64,000 nucleotides of DNA from RGIG5579 sp045541915. Its GTDB lineage: Bacteria; Bacillota; Clostridia; Oscillospirales; SIG627. The stretch lies in contig JAZQJZ010000037.1 of the NCBI GenBank assembly GCA_045541915.1, positions 1 through 64,000 of the forward strand, read 5' to 3'. The notes under the pieces were generated by a model. That model saw only the letters and a list, made by a program, of their open reading frames with translations. It was not told where the DNA came from and ran no database searches. Shown in pieces: positions 1-6,484 of this stretch (within the stretch, counting starts at the first letter, position 1; each line of letters starts with the position of its first letter). The position numbers were made by a program, and so were the translations under genes.

Positions 1-1
1 C

Positions 2-82
2 GCTTTTAAACGACCGAATGGGAGGCAGAAAAGCCCGGTTCCAAGGCGAGGTGGCCGCAGGCCTTCGCGCAAGAAAAATTGA
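2..82 (+). CDS. C-terminal end of an unidentified protein (truncated by window start)
   Basis: One frame stays open from base 2 to a TGA at 80-82. It encodes a basic, glycine- and arginine-rich tail containing RRGGRRPSRKN. Such tails occur on RNA-binding proteins, but nothing here identifies the family. It lies 17 bases before tRNA-Pro in the same direction, and I see no terminator between them, so the tRNA could be co-transcribed. The piece is too short to exclude a chance open frame. Confidence 0.4.
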   Translation, partial: AFKRPNGRQKSPVPRRGGRRPSRKKN

Positions 83-99
83 ATAGAGAGAAAAAATAT

Positions 100-176
100 C
101 GAGGCGTGGCTCAGTTTGGTAGAGCGCCGCGTTCGGGACGCGGAGGCCGCAGGTTCAAGTCCTGTCGCCTCGACCA
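100..176 (+). tRNA. tRNA-Pro (anticodon CGG)
   Basis: A complete cloverleaf is visible. The acceptor stem CGAGGCG pairs with CGCCTCG and is followed by discriminator A and an encoded CCA. The anticodon stem CCGCG/CGCGG closes the loop TTCGGGA, giving anticodon CGG for proline. The T arm carries GGTTCAAGTCC. No convincing promoter is visible in the 17 bases upstream, so transcription probably comes from further upstream. Confidence 0.96.
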
Positions 177-180
177 AAAC

Positions 181-208
181 AAAACCGACCCATCGAGGTC
201 GGTTTTTT
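181..208 (+). terminator. Rho-independent terminator after tRNA-Pro
   Basis: The inverted repeat ACCGACC / GGTCGGT with a six-base loop is followed by a run of six T. It starts four bases after the tRNA CCA end. The next gene starts only 38 bases later with no obvious promoter between, so some readthrough may feed it. Confidence 0.9.
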
Positions 209-245
209 CATAGAGATTTCAAAAGAAATCAAGGAGGGGAGAAAA

Positions 246-1583
246 ATGTTTAGAATTGCAGATCAGACCAATTATTTTCACTATCGGCGCGAGGAAGGCC
301 AGAATCCTATGATCGGATTTATGAGCTTCCAGCACTTCGAGGGAGATCCCTTGTATTCGGACTGCATTGTGCGTCCTGAAAACAATATGTGTGAAACGGA
401 GCATTATGAGTGTTACCCCATTCCCGAATATGTAGAGCAAAAGGGACTTGAGGAAGGCTTTTATCCTGAAACGACCATGGTTTACATCAGAATCCTGTGG
501 AAGGAATGGGAGCCGGAACGGGGCAAGTACAATTACGATTTTGTTCAGGAGATCATTGATCAAGCGAAGGCTCATCACCAGACCTTGATTTTCAGACTGA
601 TGGCTCATAGCACCCGTGCTTGTGACGATGTGCCCGATTGGTTGAAGGAATTGATCGAATGTCCGGAGCGTCCCGACGGAATGAGAGTCAAGGCATCTCC
701 CACGGATCCACTGTTCCTTGAGCTGTTCAGCGAAGCCATCCGGAAATTGGGTGAGCGGTTTGATTCCGATCCCACCTTTGAAACCATGGATATTTCTCTT
801 CCCGGTGCTTGGGGTGAGGGTCATAAATTAAAGCTGTATCCCCAAGAGGATCTGGAAAAGCTGTTTGACGTTTACACCTCCACCTTTCAAAATACCCGTT
901 TGATCGGTCAGGTGTTCAAGCCGGATCTGATCGAGCGAGCTTCCCGTTCCTGTGCAGTTGGAGCAAGAGGGGATGGCTTTGGAGAGCCGAATCACCTTTA
1001 TAAAAAATATCCCCCGGCATTTGAAAAGCTTTCCAATCTCTGGCAGACCGCTCCCATTTCCTTTGAGAGCTTTTGGTGGCTGGGAGAATGGCAAAGACAG
1101 GGCTGGGATCTGGACGAGATCATCCAAATTTCCCTGGAGTGGCACGTTTCCTCCTTTAACGGAAAATCCTTGCCTATTCCTTTTGAATGGAAGGATAAGA
1201 TCGATCAATGGATCTCCAAAATGGGATATCATTTTGCCATCGATTATGTGAAATTCCCCGGGTATGCCGAAAAAGGCGATGAGATCGAGATCAAAATCGG
1301 AATGGATAATGTGGGTGTTGCTCCCATGTATGACAAAACTCCTTTTTACGTGAAGCTGAAAGGGGAAAAGGAATCTGTTTTTGAAACCGAAATCGATATG
1401 ACCAAGATCCTCCCCGGAAAAACAGCGAAAAGAATTTCAGTCTCTTTGCCGGAGGATCTGCCCAGCGGAAGCTATGATATTGAAATTGGCATTTACGGAC
1501 AGAACTATCCAATGGTGTATCTGGCAACCGACGCCCAGCGTGACGGCCAGTTCTACAAGGTGGGAGCCGTTGAGGTGAAATAA
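246..1583 (+). CDS. Glycosidase-like protein with DUF4832 region
   Basis: This 445-residue protein has no signal peptide, so it is probably cytoplasmic. Residues about 78-100 (VYIRILWKEWEPERGKYN) resemble the strand of GH42/GH-A type TIM-barrel proteins where the peptide W-x-x-W-E-P-x-x-G is typical. Possible acidic catalytic positions are the WGEG at about 189-192 and E274 in the SFESFWW stretch. The last 110 residues look like the beta-sandwich end of DUF4832 proteins (GQNYPMVYLA, DGQFYKVG). A strong AAGGAGGGG lies 6 bases before the ATG. A small hairpin GATTTC/GAAATC at 215-230 sits just before it. The gene ends one base before an MFS transporter gene, so the pair probably takes up and processes a carbohydrate. 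The substrate is unknown and no catalytic residue is proven. Confidence 0.7.
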   Translation: MFRIADQTNYFHYRREEGQNPMIGFMSFQHFEGDPLYSDCIVRPENNMCETEHYECYPIPEYVEQKGLEEGFYPETTMVYIRILWKEWEPERGKYNYDFVQEIIDQAKAHHQTLIFRLMAHSTRACDDVPDWLKELIECPERPDGMRVKASPTDPLFLELFSEAIRKLGERFDSDPTFETMDISLPGAWGEGHKLKLYPQEDLEKLFDVYTSTFQNTRLIGQVFKPDLIERASRSCAVGARGDGFGEPNHLYKKYPPAFEKLSNLWQTAPISFESFWWLGEWQRQGWDLDEIIQISLEWHVSSFNGKSLPIPFEWKDKIDQWISKMGYHFAIDYVKFPGYAEKGDEIEIKIGMDNVGVAPMYDKTPFYVKLKGEKESVFETEIDMTKILPGKTAKRISVSLPEDLPSGSYDIEIGIYGQNYPMVYLATDAQRDGQFYKVGAVEVK

Positions 1584-1584
1584 A

Positions 1585-2832
1585 ATGAATTCCAATTTTC
1601 GGCGCTTGAAGGCCGCCTGTTATATGGGCAGTATGTCCATGTCGGTGGTGGCCAATCTCCCTCCCATCCTTTTTCTTACCTTTCGTTCTCTTTACGGTCT
1701 TTCCTTTACCCAGCTTGGCCTTTTTGTGGTGTTGAATTTTGTGACACAGCTGGGAGTGGATCTTCTCTTTTCGTTCTTTTCTCGCCGTTTTAATATCCCC
1801 AAAACAGTCAAGTGGATGCCCTTTTTTTCCATTCTTGGCTTTTTGATCTATGCACTGTGGCCCTTTTTCTTCCCTGAATCTGCCTTTTTTGGACTGATGC
1901 TGGGAACGGTGATCTTTTCCGCTTCTTCCGGTTTGGGAGAGGTGCTGATCAGTCCGGTGCTTGCCACCATTCCCAGTCCTGATCCGGACCGGGAAATGAG
2001 TAAGCTCCATTCTATGTATGCCTGGGGCTCGGTGCCGGTGATCATCATCAGTTCTCTTTTGCTTCTGTTTTTGGAAGCAAATGCCTGGCAGGTGTTGGTC
2101 TTTTTGTTCCTGCCCATCCCCATTCTGGCATTGATTCTGTATGTCGGCTGCGACATTCCCGAAATGCAAGCGACAAAAGAAGAATCAGATGTAAAAAGCC
2201 TTCTCAAAAGAGGTTCTCTCTGGCTTTGCGTGCTGGCAATTTTTCTGGGTGGCGCAGCAGAAACGGCTATGGCTCAATGGGCATCCGGATATCTGGAAGT
2301 GGCTTTTTCCATTCCCAAGGTGTGGGGAGATACCCTCGGTGTCGCCTTGTTTTCCCTGATGCTGGGAATCGGTCGTCTTCTTTACGGAAAAGTGGGGAAG
2401 AACATCAACCGTGTGCTTCTTCTTTGCACCCTTGGCGCCACTGCGTGCTATTTTATTTGCGCGGTGACACAAAATCCCATTTTGGGACTTATTTTCTGTG
2501 CCTTTACCGGACTTTGTGTTTCTATGCTTTGGCCGGGCAATCTTCTGGTGGGAGCTGCACACTTCCCCGAAAGCGGCGTTTTCATTTATGCCATGATGGC
2601 AGCCGGCGGAGACCTGGGGGCTTCCGTTGCACCACAGCTGGTGGGGGTTGTGACAGACTTTGCTATGGAAAATTCCTGGATTCTTTCATTGGCCGAAGGA
2701 TGGCTTTTGGCACCGGAGCAGCTTGGAATGCGCTTGGGAATGCTCTTTGGCATGCTCTTTCCCCTTTCCGCCATCCCCATTCATGTTTTTCTTTTGCGAA
2801 AAAAGAAGGCGTCGTCGGAACCAAACGAATAA
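1585..2832 (+). CDS. MFS-type transporter
   Basis: This 415-residue protein has about twelve hydrophobic segments with a longer cytoplasmic loop near residues 195-210 (KEESDVKSLLKR), the usual two-bundle layout of the major facilitator superfamily. The first loop carries RRFNIPKTVK, a position where MFS proteins have a basic motif. The start codon is one base after the stop of the DUF4832 gene, so translation is probably coupled. Substrate cannot be read from the sequence; a sugar or glycoside is suggested only by the neighbour. A terminator follows directly. Confidence 0.8.
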   Translation: MNSNFRRLKAACYMGSMSMSVVANLPPILFLTFRSLYGLSFTQLGLFVVLNFVTQLGVDLLFSFFSRRFNIPKTVKWMPFFSILGFLIYALWPFFFPESAFFGLMLGTVIFSASSGLGEVLISPVLATIPSPDPDREMSKLHSMYAWGSVPVIIISSLLLLFLEANAWQVLVFLFLPIPILALILYVGCDIPEMQATKEESDVKSLLKRGSLWLCVLAIFLGGAAETAMAQWASGYLEVAFSIPKVWGDTLGVALFSLMLGIGRLLYGKVGKNINRVLLLCTLGATACYFICAVTQNPILGLIFCAFTGLCVSMLWPGNLLVGAAHFPESGVFIYAMMAAGGDLGASVAPQLVGVVTDFAMENSWILSLAEGWLLAPEQLGMRLGMLFGMLFPLSAIPIHVFLLRKKKASSEPNE

Positions 2833-2835
2833 GAA

Positions 2836-2865
2836 AAAAAGAGACTCGATTTCGAGTCTCTTTTT
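2836..2865. terminator. Bidirectional rho-independent terminator
   Basis: The near-perfect palindrome AAAAGAGACTCGA / TCGAGTCTCTTTT gives a hairpin with U-tracts on both strands. It sits between the end of the MFS gene (plus) and the end of the decayed GDPD gene (minus) and can serve both. Confidence 0.9.
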
Positions 2866-2875
2866 ATGTATTTGT

Positions 2876-3539
2876 TTACCAGTTGAGTCCCATCGAGCAG
2901 TGGTGGTCTTCGGTAAATTCCGTGACACCCCAGTCCATCAGTTCTTCGTATTCACTGTAGGAAACCTGTTCGTTGAGGGCAAATACAGCGGCAAAGAACC
3001 CAGCGTCAATGACTTCTCTTGCAAATTCCCGGGTCATATTCTTCTTGGTCACTTCAATTCCGAGACGGCAATTCGCACCGTAAAGCTTGGACTTTTTGAA
3101 CTCCTCCACATTCCCGTTGTCCCAGGTGTATCCGTTGATGGTATCACCGAAAAGCATAACGGTTGATGGTCTTGTCGTGGTGGCAGACGATGTGCCCGTC
3201 TTTTGTTTCCTTAATGTTGACAATGCAGGAGGAGAATCCGCACCGTGATCTCTGCCCAGATGGACGGATGCCACATAGGCGGTACGCGCACTGCTGACGG
3301 GTCCATTATCCGGGTTTTCCCACGCGATAGCGATGAGAAGCATAAACGTTTTTTTCCTCGGTTGTGAGCACAAATTCAATGGTTGGCGCCTCTTTACCGA
3401 AGTATCGGGCAAGGGAGGTGACGATCATACAGTCACTGCAATTTGAAGTGACTTTTAAGGCAAAGCCGGTTCGAAACATTCCGTTTTCGCCAAGCGGCTC
3501 GATGCTCTTTAAAGTGAAGGTGTCGGAAAGTGTAAGCAT
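2876..3539 (-). pseudogene. Frameshifted remnant of a glycerophosphodiester phosphodiesterase-like gene
   Basis: No single frame covers the gene. From the ATG at 3539 one frame encodes an unknown N-terminal part ending in YASHRYRVGKPG and stops at 3306. A second frame continues with ENPDNGPVSSAR and HLG. A third frame, about 3255 to 3148, gives NIKETKDGHIVCHHDKTINR, the classic GDPD signature (T-K-D-G-H-I-V, H-D-K-T-x-N-R). The second frame then resumes with GDTINGYTW and ends with SEYEELMDWGVTEFTED, which matches the GDPD C-terminus (W-T-V-N ... G-V-D-x-I-x-T-D). At least three frame changes are needed. The central part of the barrel is also missing, as the domain is only about 160 codons against about 240 usually. 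It lies directly after a lipoprotein gene. Decay is likelier than several assembly errors because of the missing core. Confidence 0.75.
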
Positions 3540-3556
3540 TTTATTCTCTTTCGCAA

Positions 3557-4165
3557 TCAATCGGCAATGAAAACGGGATGAACGGTTTCTCCGCTGTAAA
3601 TTTCATCGGGCAAATAGAACAGGAAGAAGGTGTATTCCGGGTGAATCGGTAATATCATTTCGTCTCCTTCCGGCTCGGACATCCGTTCGTGAATGAGGAT
3701 TTCGATCCGGTCAAAATCACGGAAAACAGAATTGCAGTCATAATAGGTGTGAGGAGAAGCGGAGGTGATTTCCACCAGAACGCAGTAGCCTCCTTTGTCT
3801 TCCAGGAACATCTTTTCTTCATCTGCGGATAGATTTTCAAAATACTCCCGATAAGGAGCCAGATCCCTTGCAGAATCGATTTTGATTAGCTGGCAGCTGT
3901 TCTTTTGCTTCAAAACGCCCTGTTCTCCCCAGGCGGCCCAGGAACGGATCTTTTCTAATAGCTCTTCCTGGTTGGGATCGGCAATTTCATCCGCGCCGGG
4001 TGCGGATTGTTGACCGTTTTCGGTTTCCTTTGTATTCGTCTCTTGCGTGGCAGCTTTGTCCAAGGTCGTCCGGGGTTCCCCGCCCTTTTGGCAAGCGCAA
4101 AGTAAAACACAAAGCGTGATTGTCATAAGCAGCGCGACGATGCGCTTTGGCATTCTATGATTCAT
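3557..4165 (-). CDS. Hypothetical lipoprotein
   Basis: This 202-residue protein starts with a signal peptide (MPKRIVALLM, then a hydrophobic stretch) and lipobox LCAC, so Cys25 is the likely lipidated residue. After it comes a Thr/Glu/Asn-rich linker to about residue 60 and a folded acidic domain. I do not recognise the domain. A GGGAGG ribosome binding site lies 8 bases before the ATG and a promoter lies at 4194-4222. The decayed GDPD gene follows closely, so the two were probably one operon. Confidence 0.75.
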   Translation of the reverse strand: MNHRMPKRIVALLMTITLCVLLCACQKGGEPRTTLDKAATQETNTKETENGQQSAPGADEIADPNQEELLEKIRSWAAWGEQGVLKQKNSCQLIKIDSARDLAPYREYFENLSADEEKMFLEDKGGYCVLVEITSASPHTYYDCNSVFRDFDRIEILIHERMSEPEGDEMILPIHPEYTFFLFYLPDEIYSGETVHPVFIAD

Positions 4166-4193
4166 ATAATTTGCCTCCCGATTTTATGGTGTT

Positions 4194-4222
4194 ATTTTAC
4201 CACACTCTCCCTGCTTTTACAA
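4194..4222 (-). promoter_or_regulatory. Sigma-70 type promoter for the lipoprotein gene
   Basis: On the minus strand TTGTAA (-35) and TAAAAT (-10) are separated by exactly 17 bases. The start codon is about 30 bases downstream of the -10 box. Confidence 0.65.
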
Positions 4223-4250
4223 TATGTGAAAAAGAAAAATTCAAAAGCTC

Positions 4251-4279
4251 TTGATTTTTTTGGAAAGCTGTGGTAGAAT
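4251..4279 (+). promoter_or_regulatory. Promoter of the rimP-nusA-infB operon
   Basis: TTGATT (-35) and TAGAAT (-10) are separated by 17 bases. It precedes a structured leader and rimP. It is divergent from the lipoprotein promoter at 4194-4222. Confidence 0.8.
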
Positions 4280-4284
4280 AAGAG

Positions 4285-4342
4285 CATAGCAATATGGTTG
4301 TACGTGAGTAGAGTGGATTTCCGCTCTACTCGCTTTGCTATG
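4285..4342 (+). promoter_or_regulatory. Structured leader RNA of rimP-nusA operon
   Basis: The 5' untranslated region forms a nested structure. An outer helix pairs CATAGCAA (4285-4292) with TTTGCTATG (4334-4342). An inner helix pairs GAGTAGAG (4306-4313) with CTCTACTC (4324-4331). There is no U-run after it, so it is not a terminator. Hairpins at this place are common ahead of Firmicute rimP/nusA operons. NusA autoregulation is a reasonable idea, but it is inference. Confidence 0.55.
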
Positions 4343-4367
4343 TTGAAGTTTTTTGCGAGGTGAAACA

Positions 4368-4853
4368 GTGATAGAGAAAAAAGGCCGCGGAAAAATTGCC
4401 GCCGCAGTGGAAGAGATCATTCGGGAGCCGGTGAACGGTGCCGGGTATCTTCTTTGGGATGTGGATTATTACAAGGAGGGAGCCGATTTTAACCTGCTTG
4501 TGACCATTGAAAATCCGGATCGAAAAAAGCCTGTTGATCTGGAGGACTGCGAGAAGGTATCCCGTCTGTTAAGTCCCATTTTGGATGAAAAGGACCCCAT
4601 TGCAGACAGTTATTTTCTGGAGGTATCCTCTGCCGGCTTGGAACGGGATCTGACCCGTCCGGAGCATTTTGCTTTTTACCTTGGAGAAAACGTTTCCCTT
4701 CGGCTGTATGCACCGCTGGATGGCAAAAAAAGCCTTTCCGGCGCCCTCCTTTCCTATGAAAGCGGCTCCATTCGGATCCGCACGGAAAACGGCGAGCTGG
4801 AATTGCCGGAGGAATCGGTGGCAAAGGTCACCACGGTTTATGAGAATTTGTAA
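4368..4853 (+). CDS. rimP: Ribosome maturation factor RimP
   Basis: This 161-residue protein is the 30S subunit assembly factor. It has the RimP order of an N-terminal alpha/beta domain (LLWDVDYYKEGADFNLLV) and the family signature DPIADSYFLEVSSAGLERDL, followed by the C-terminal SH3-like domain. The open frame extends upstream to a TTG at 4353, but GTG at 4368 is chosen because GAGGTG ends 5 bases before it. It is the first gene of the operon and lies 24 bases before nusA, the arrangement seen across Firmicutes. Confidence 0.93.
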   Translation: MIEKKGRGKIAAAVEEIIREPVNGAGYLLWDVDYYKEGADFNLLVTIENPDRKKPVDLEDCEKVSRLLSPILDEKDPIADSYFLEVSSAGLERDLTRPEHFAFYLGENVSLRLYAPLDGKKSLSGALLSYESGSIRIRTENGELELPEESVAKVTTVYENL

Positions 4854-4877
4854 GTTTGAAATCGAAAGGATCACAAA

Positions 4878-5900
4878 ATGAACAACGAATTTTTTGATGC
4901 GCTGGAAGCTCTGGAAAGAGAAAAAGGAATTCCCAAGGAATTTTTGCTGGAAAGGGTGGAAGCAGCACTTTTGACCGGCTACAAGAAAGAAAACAATAAC
5001 GAGTCCAACGTGCGCGTGGTCATTGACCCGGTAAAGCGCAATGTGAAAATGTACCGTTTGATGACCGTGGTGGAAGAGGTGCAGGATCCCACTCTTGAAC
5101 TGGATCTGGAAACGGCTCGGAAAAAGTCCAAGCGTGCCAAGATCGGCGATATTCAGGAATATGAATTCAAGCCCAAGAATTTCGGCCGTATCCCGGCTCA
5201 GAACGCCAAGCAGGTGATCGTGCAGGGAATCCGGGAAGCAGAGCGGGGCAGACTCATTGAAGAATATGAGAAAAAGACCGAAGGAATCATTACCGGCACC
5301 GTTGTAATCATTGAAAGACTGACGGGCAATGTGATTTTGGAATTTGAAAACACTCAGGCAACCCTGGTGAAGGCGGAACAGCTTCCCACCGATCGTTTTA
5401 AGGTGGGCGACCATGTGAAGGTGTATGTTTGTGAGGTGAAAAAGGAAACCCGCAATCCCATCATCGTGCTTTCCCGTACCCATCCCAATTTCCTCAAGCG
5501 TCTGTTTGAGACGGAGGTTCCCGAAATTCGCGATGGCACGGTGATCATCCACGCCATTGCAAGAGAGGCCGGAAGCCGCGCCAAGGTGGCGGTTTATTCC
5601 AGAGATGAAAATGTGGATCCCATCGGAAGCTGCATTGGTCTGAAGGGAATGAGAAAGACCAACATCCTTCGTGAGGTTGCCGGAGAAAAGATCGATCTGA
5701 TCCAGTACAGCGAAGACCCGGCAGAATTTATCGCCGCAAGCCTTGCTCCTGCAACGGTGCTTTCGGTGGATGTGAATGAGGATAAGACCTGTCAGGTGAG
5801 CGTGGCTCCCGATCAATTGTCTCTTGCCATCGGTAAGGAAGGACAGAATGTGCGTCTTGCCGCCAAGATCACAGGCTACAAGATCGATATCAAGGCATAA
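4878..5900 (+). CDS. nusA: Transcription termination/antitermination factor NusA
   Basis: This 340-residue protein binds RNA polymerase and nascent RNA and modulates pausing, termination and antitermination. Domains in order are the N-terminal RNAP-binding domain (to about residue 125), an S1 domain (about 132-200, TEGIITGTVVIIERL), KH1 with GLKGMR, and KH2 with AIGKEGQNVRLA near the C-terminus. It lacks the C-terminal acidic repeats of E. coli NusA, as is normal in Firmicutes. AAAGGATC precedes the ATG. rnpM follows after two bases. Confidence 0.96.
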   Translation: MNNEFFDALEALEREKGIPKEFLLERVEAALLTGYKKENNNESNVRVVIDPVKRNVKMYRLMTVVEEVQDPTLELDLETARKKSKRAKIGDIQEYEFKPKNFGRIPAQNAKQVIVQGIREAERGRLIEEYEKKTEGIITGTVVIIERLTGNVILEFENTQATLVKAEQLPTDRFKVGDHVKVYVCEVKKETRNPIIVLSRTHPNFLKRLFETEVPEIRDGTVIIHAIAREAGSRAKVAVYSRDENVDPIGSCIGLKGMRKTNILREVAGEKIDLIQYSEDPAEFIAASLAPATVLSVDVNEDKTCQVSVAPDQLSLAIGKEGQNVRLAAKITGYKIDIKA

Positions 5901-5902
5901 CC

Positions 5903-6166
5903 ATGACAGTAAAAAAAGTACCGTTGCGCCGGTGCGCCGGATGCAACGAGCAAAAGAGCAAGAAGGAATTTGTTCGGGTGGTCAGAACACCCGAAGGCGC
6001 CATCATTCTGGATGATACCGGAAAAGCCAACGGCCGCGGCGTTTATCTCTGTCCCCGGAAGGCCTGTCTGCAAAAGGCCAGAAAGGCAAAAAGACTGGAG
6101 AGAAACCTGGACGTTGCCATTCCCGATGAAATCTGGGCCGCGCTGGAGGAAAAGATCGAATCATGA
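5903..6166 (+). CDS. rnpM: YlxR/RnpM family RNase P modulator (DUF448)
   Basis: This 87-residue basic protein has the family motifs RRCAGCNEQK near the start and NGRGVYLCP in the middle. In Bacillus subtilis the YlxR protein binds the RNase P RNA and modulates its activity; here the function is assigned by family. It sits between nusA and ylxQ as usual, and its last four bases overlap the ylxQ start. Confidence 0.92.
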   Translation: MTVKKVPLRRCAGCNEQKSKKEFVRVVRTPEGAIILDDTGKANGRGVYLCPRKACLQKARKAKRLERNLDVAIPDEIWAALEEKIES

Positions 6167-6465
6167 CCGGAGAAAAGATTGCTGGTGCGCTGGGGCTTTG
6201 CCGCCGCGCGGGCAAAATCACATCAGGTGCGTATCTTGTAAAAGAGGAGATCCGAAGGGGAAAGGCGGCCATCGTCCTTCTCGCTTCCGATACCGGCTCG
6301 GACACGGAAAAGAAGATCTCATCTCTTGCCGCTCATAAGGAGATTTCGGTGCGGCGCATTCCCTTGACCAAGGCGATGCTCGGTCAGTGTATCGGAAAAA
6401 AGGGTGAAGTGGTTTGTGTGGCGATTCCCAAGGAGTTTTTGAATTTAGTTTTGGCTTCGCTTTGA
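6163..6465 (+). CDS. ylxQ: L7Ae/L30e family RNA-binding protein YlxQ
   Basis: This 100-residue protein has the L7Ae fold signature: LGLCRRAGKITSG near the N-terminus and KAAIVLLASD in the middle. Family members bind kink-turn RNAs. The start ATG overlaps the rnpM stop (ATGA), which implies translational coupling. It lies in the conserved nusA-infB block. Confidence 0.9.
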   Translation: MTGEKIAGALGLCRRAGKITSGAYLVKEEIRRGKAAIVLLASDTGSDTEKKISSLAAHKEISVRRIPLTKAMLGQCIGKKGEVVCVAIPKEFLNLVLASL

Positions 6466-6484
6466 AGCCGTTTGGAGGGATTTT

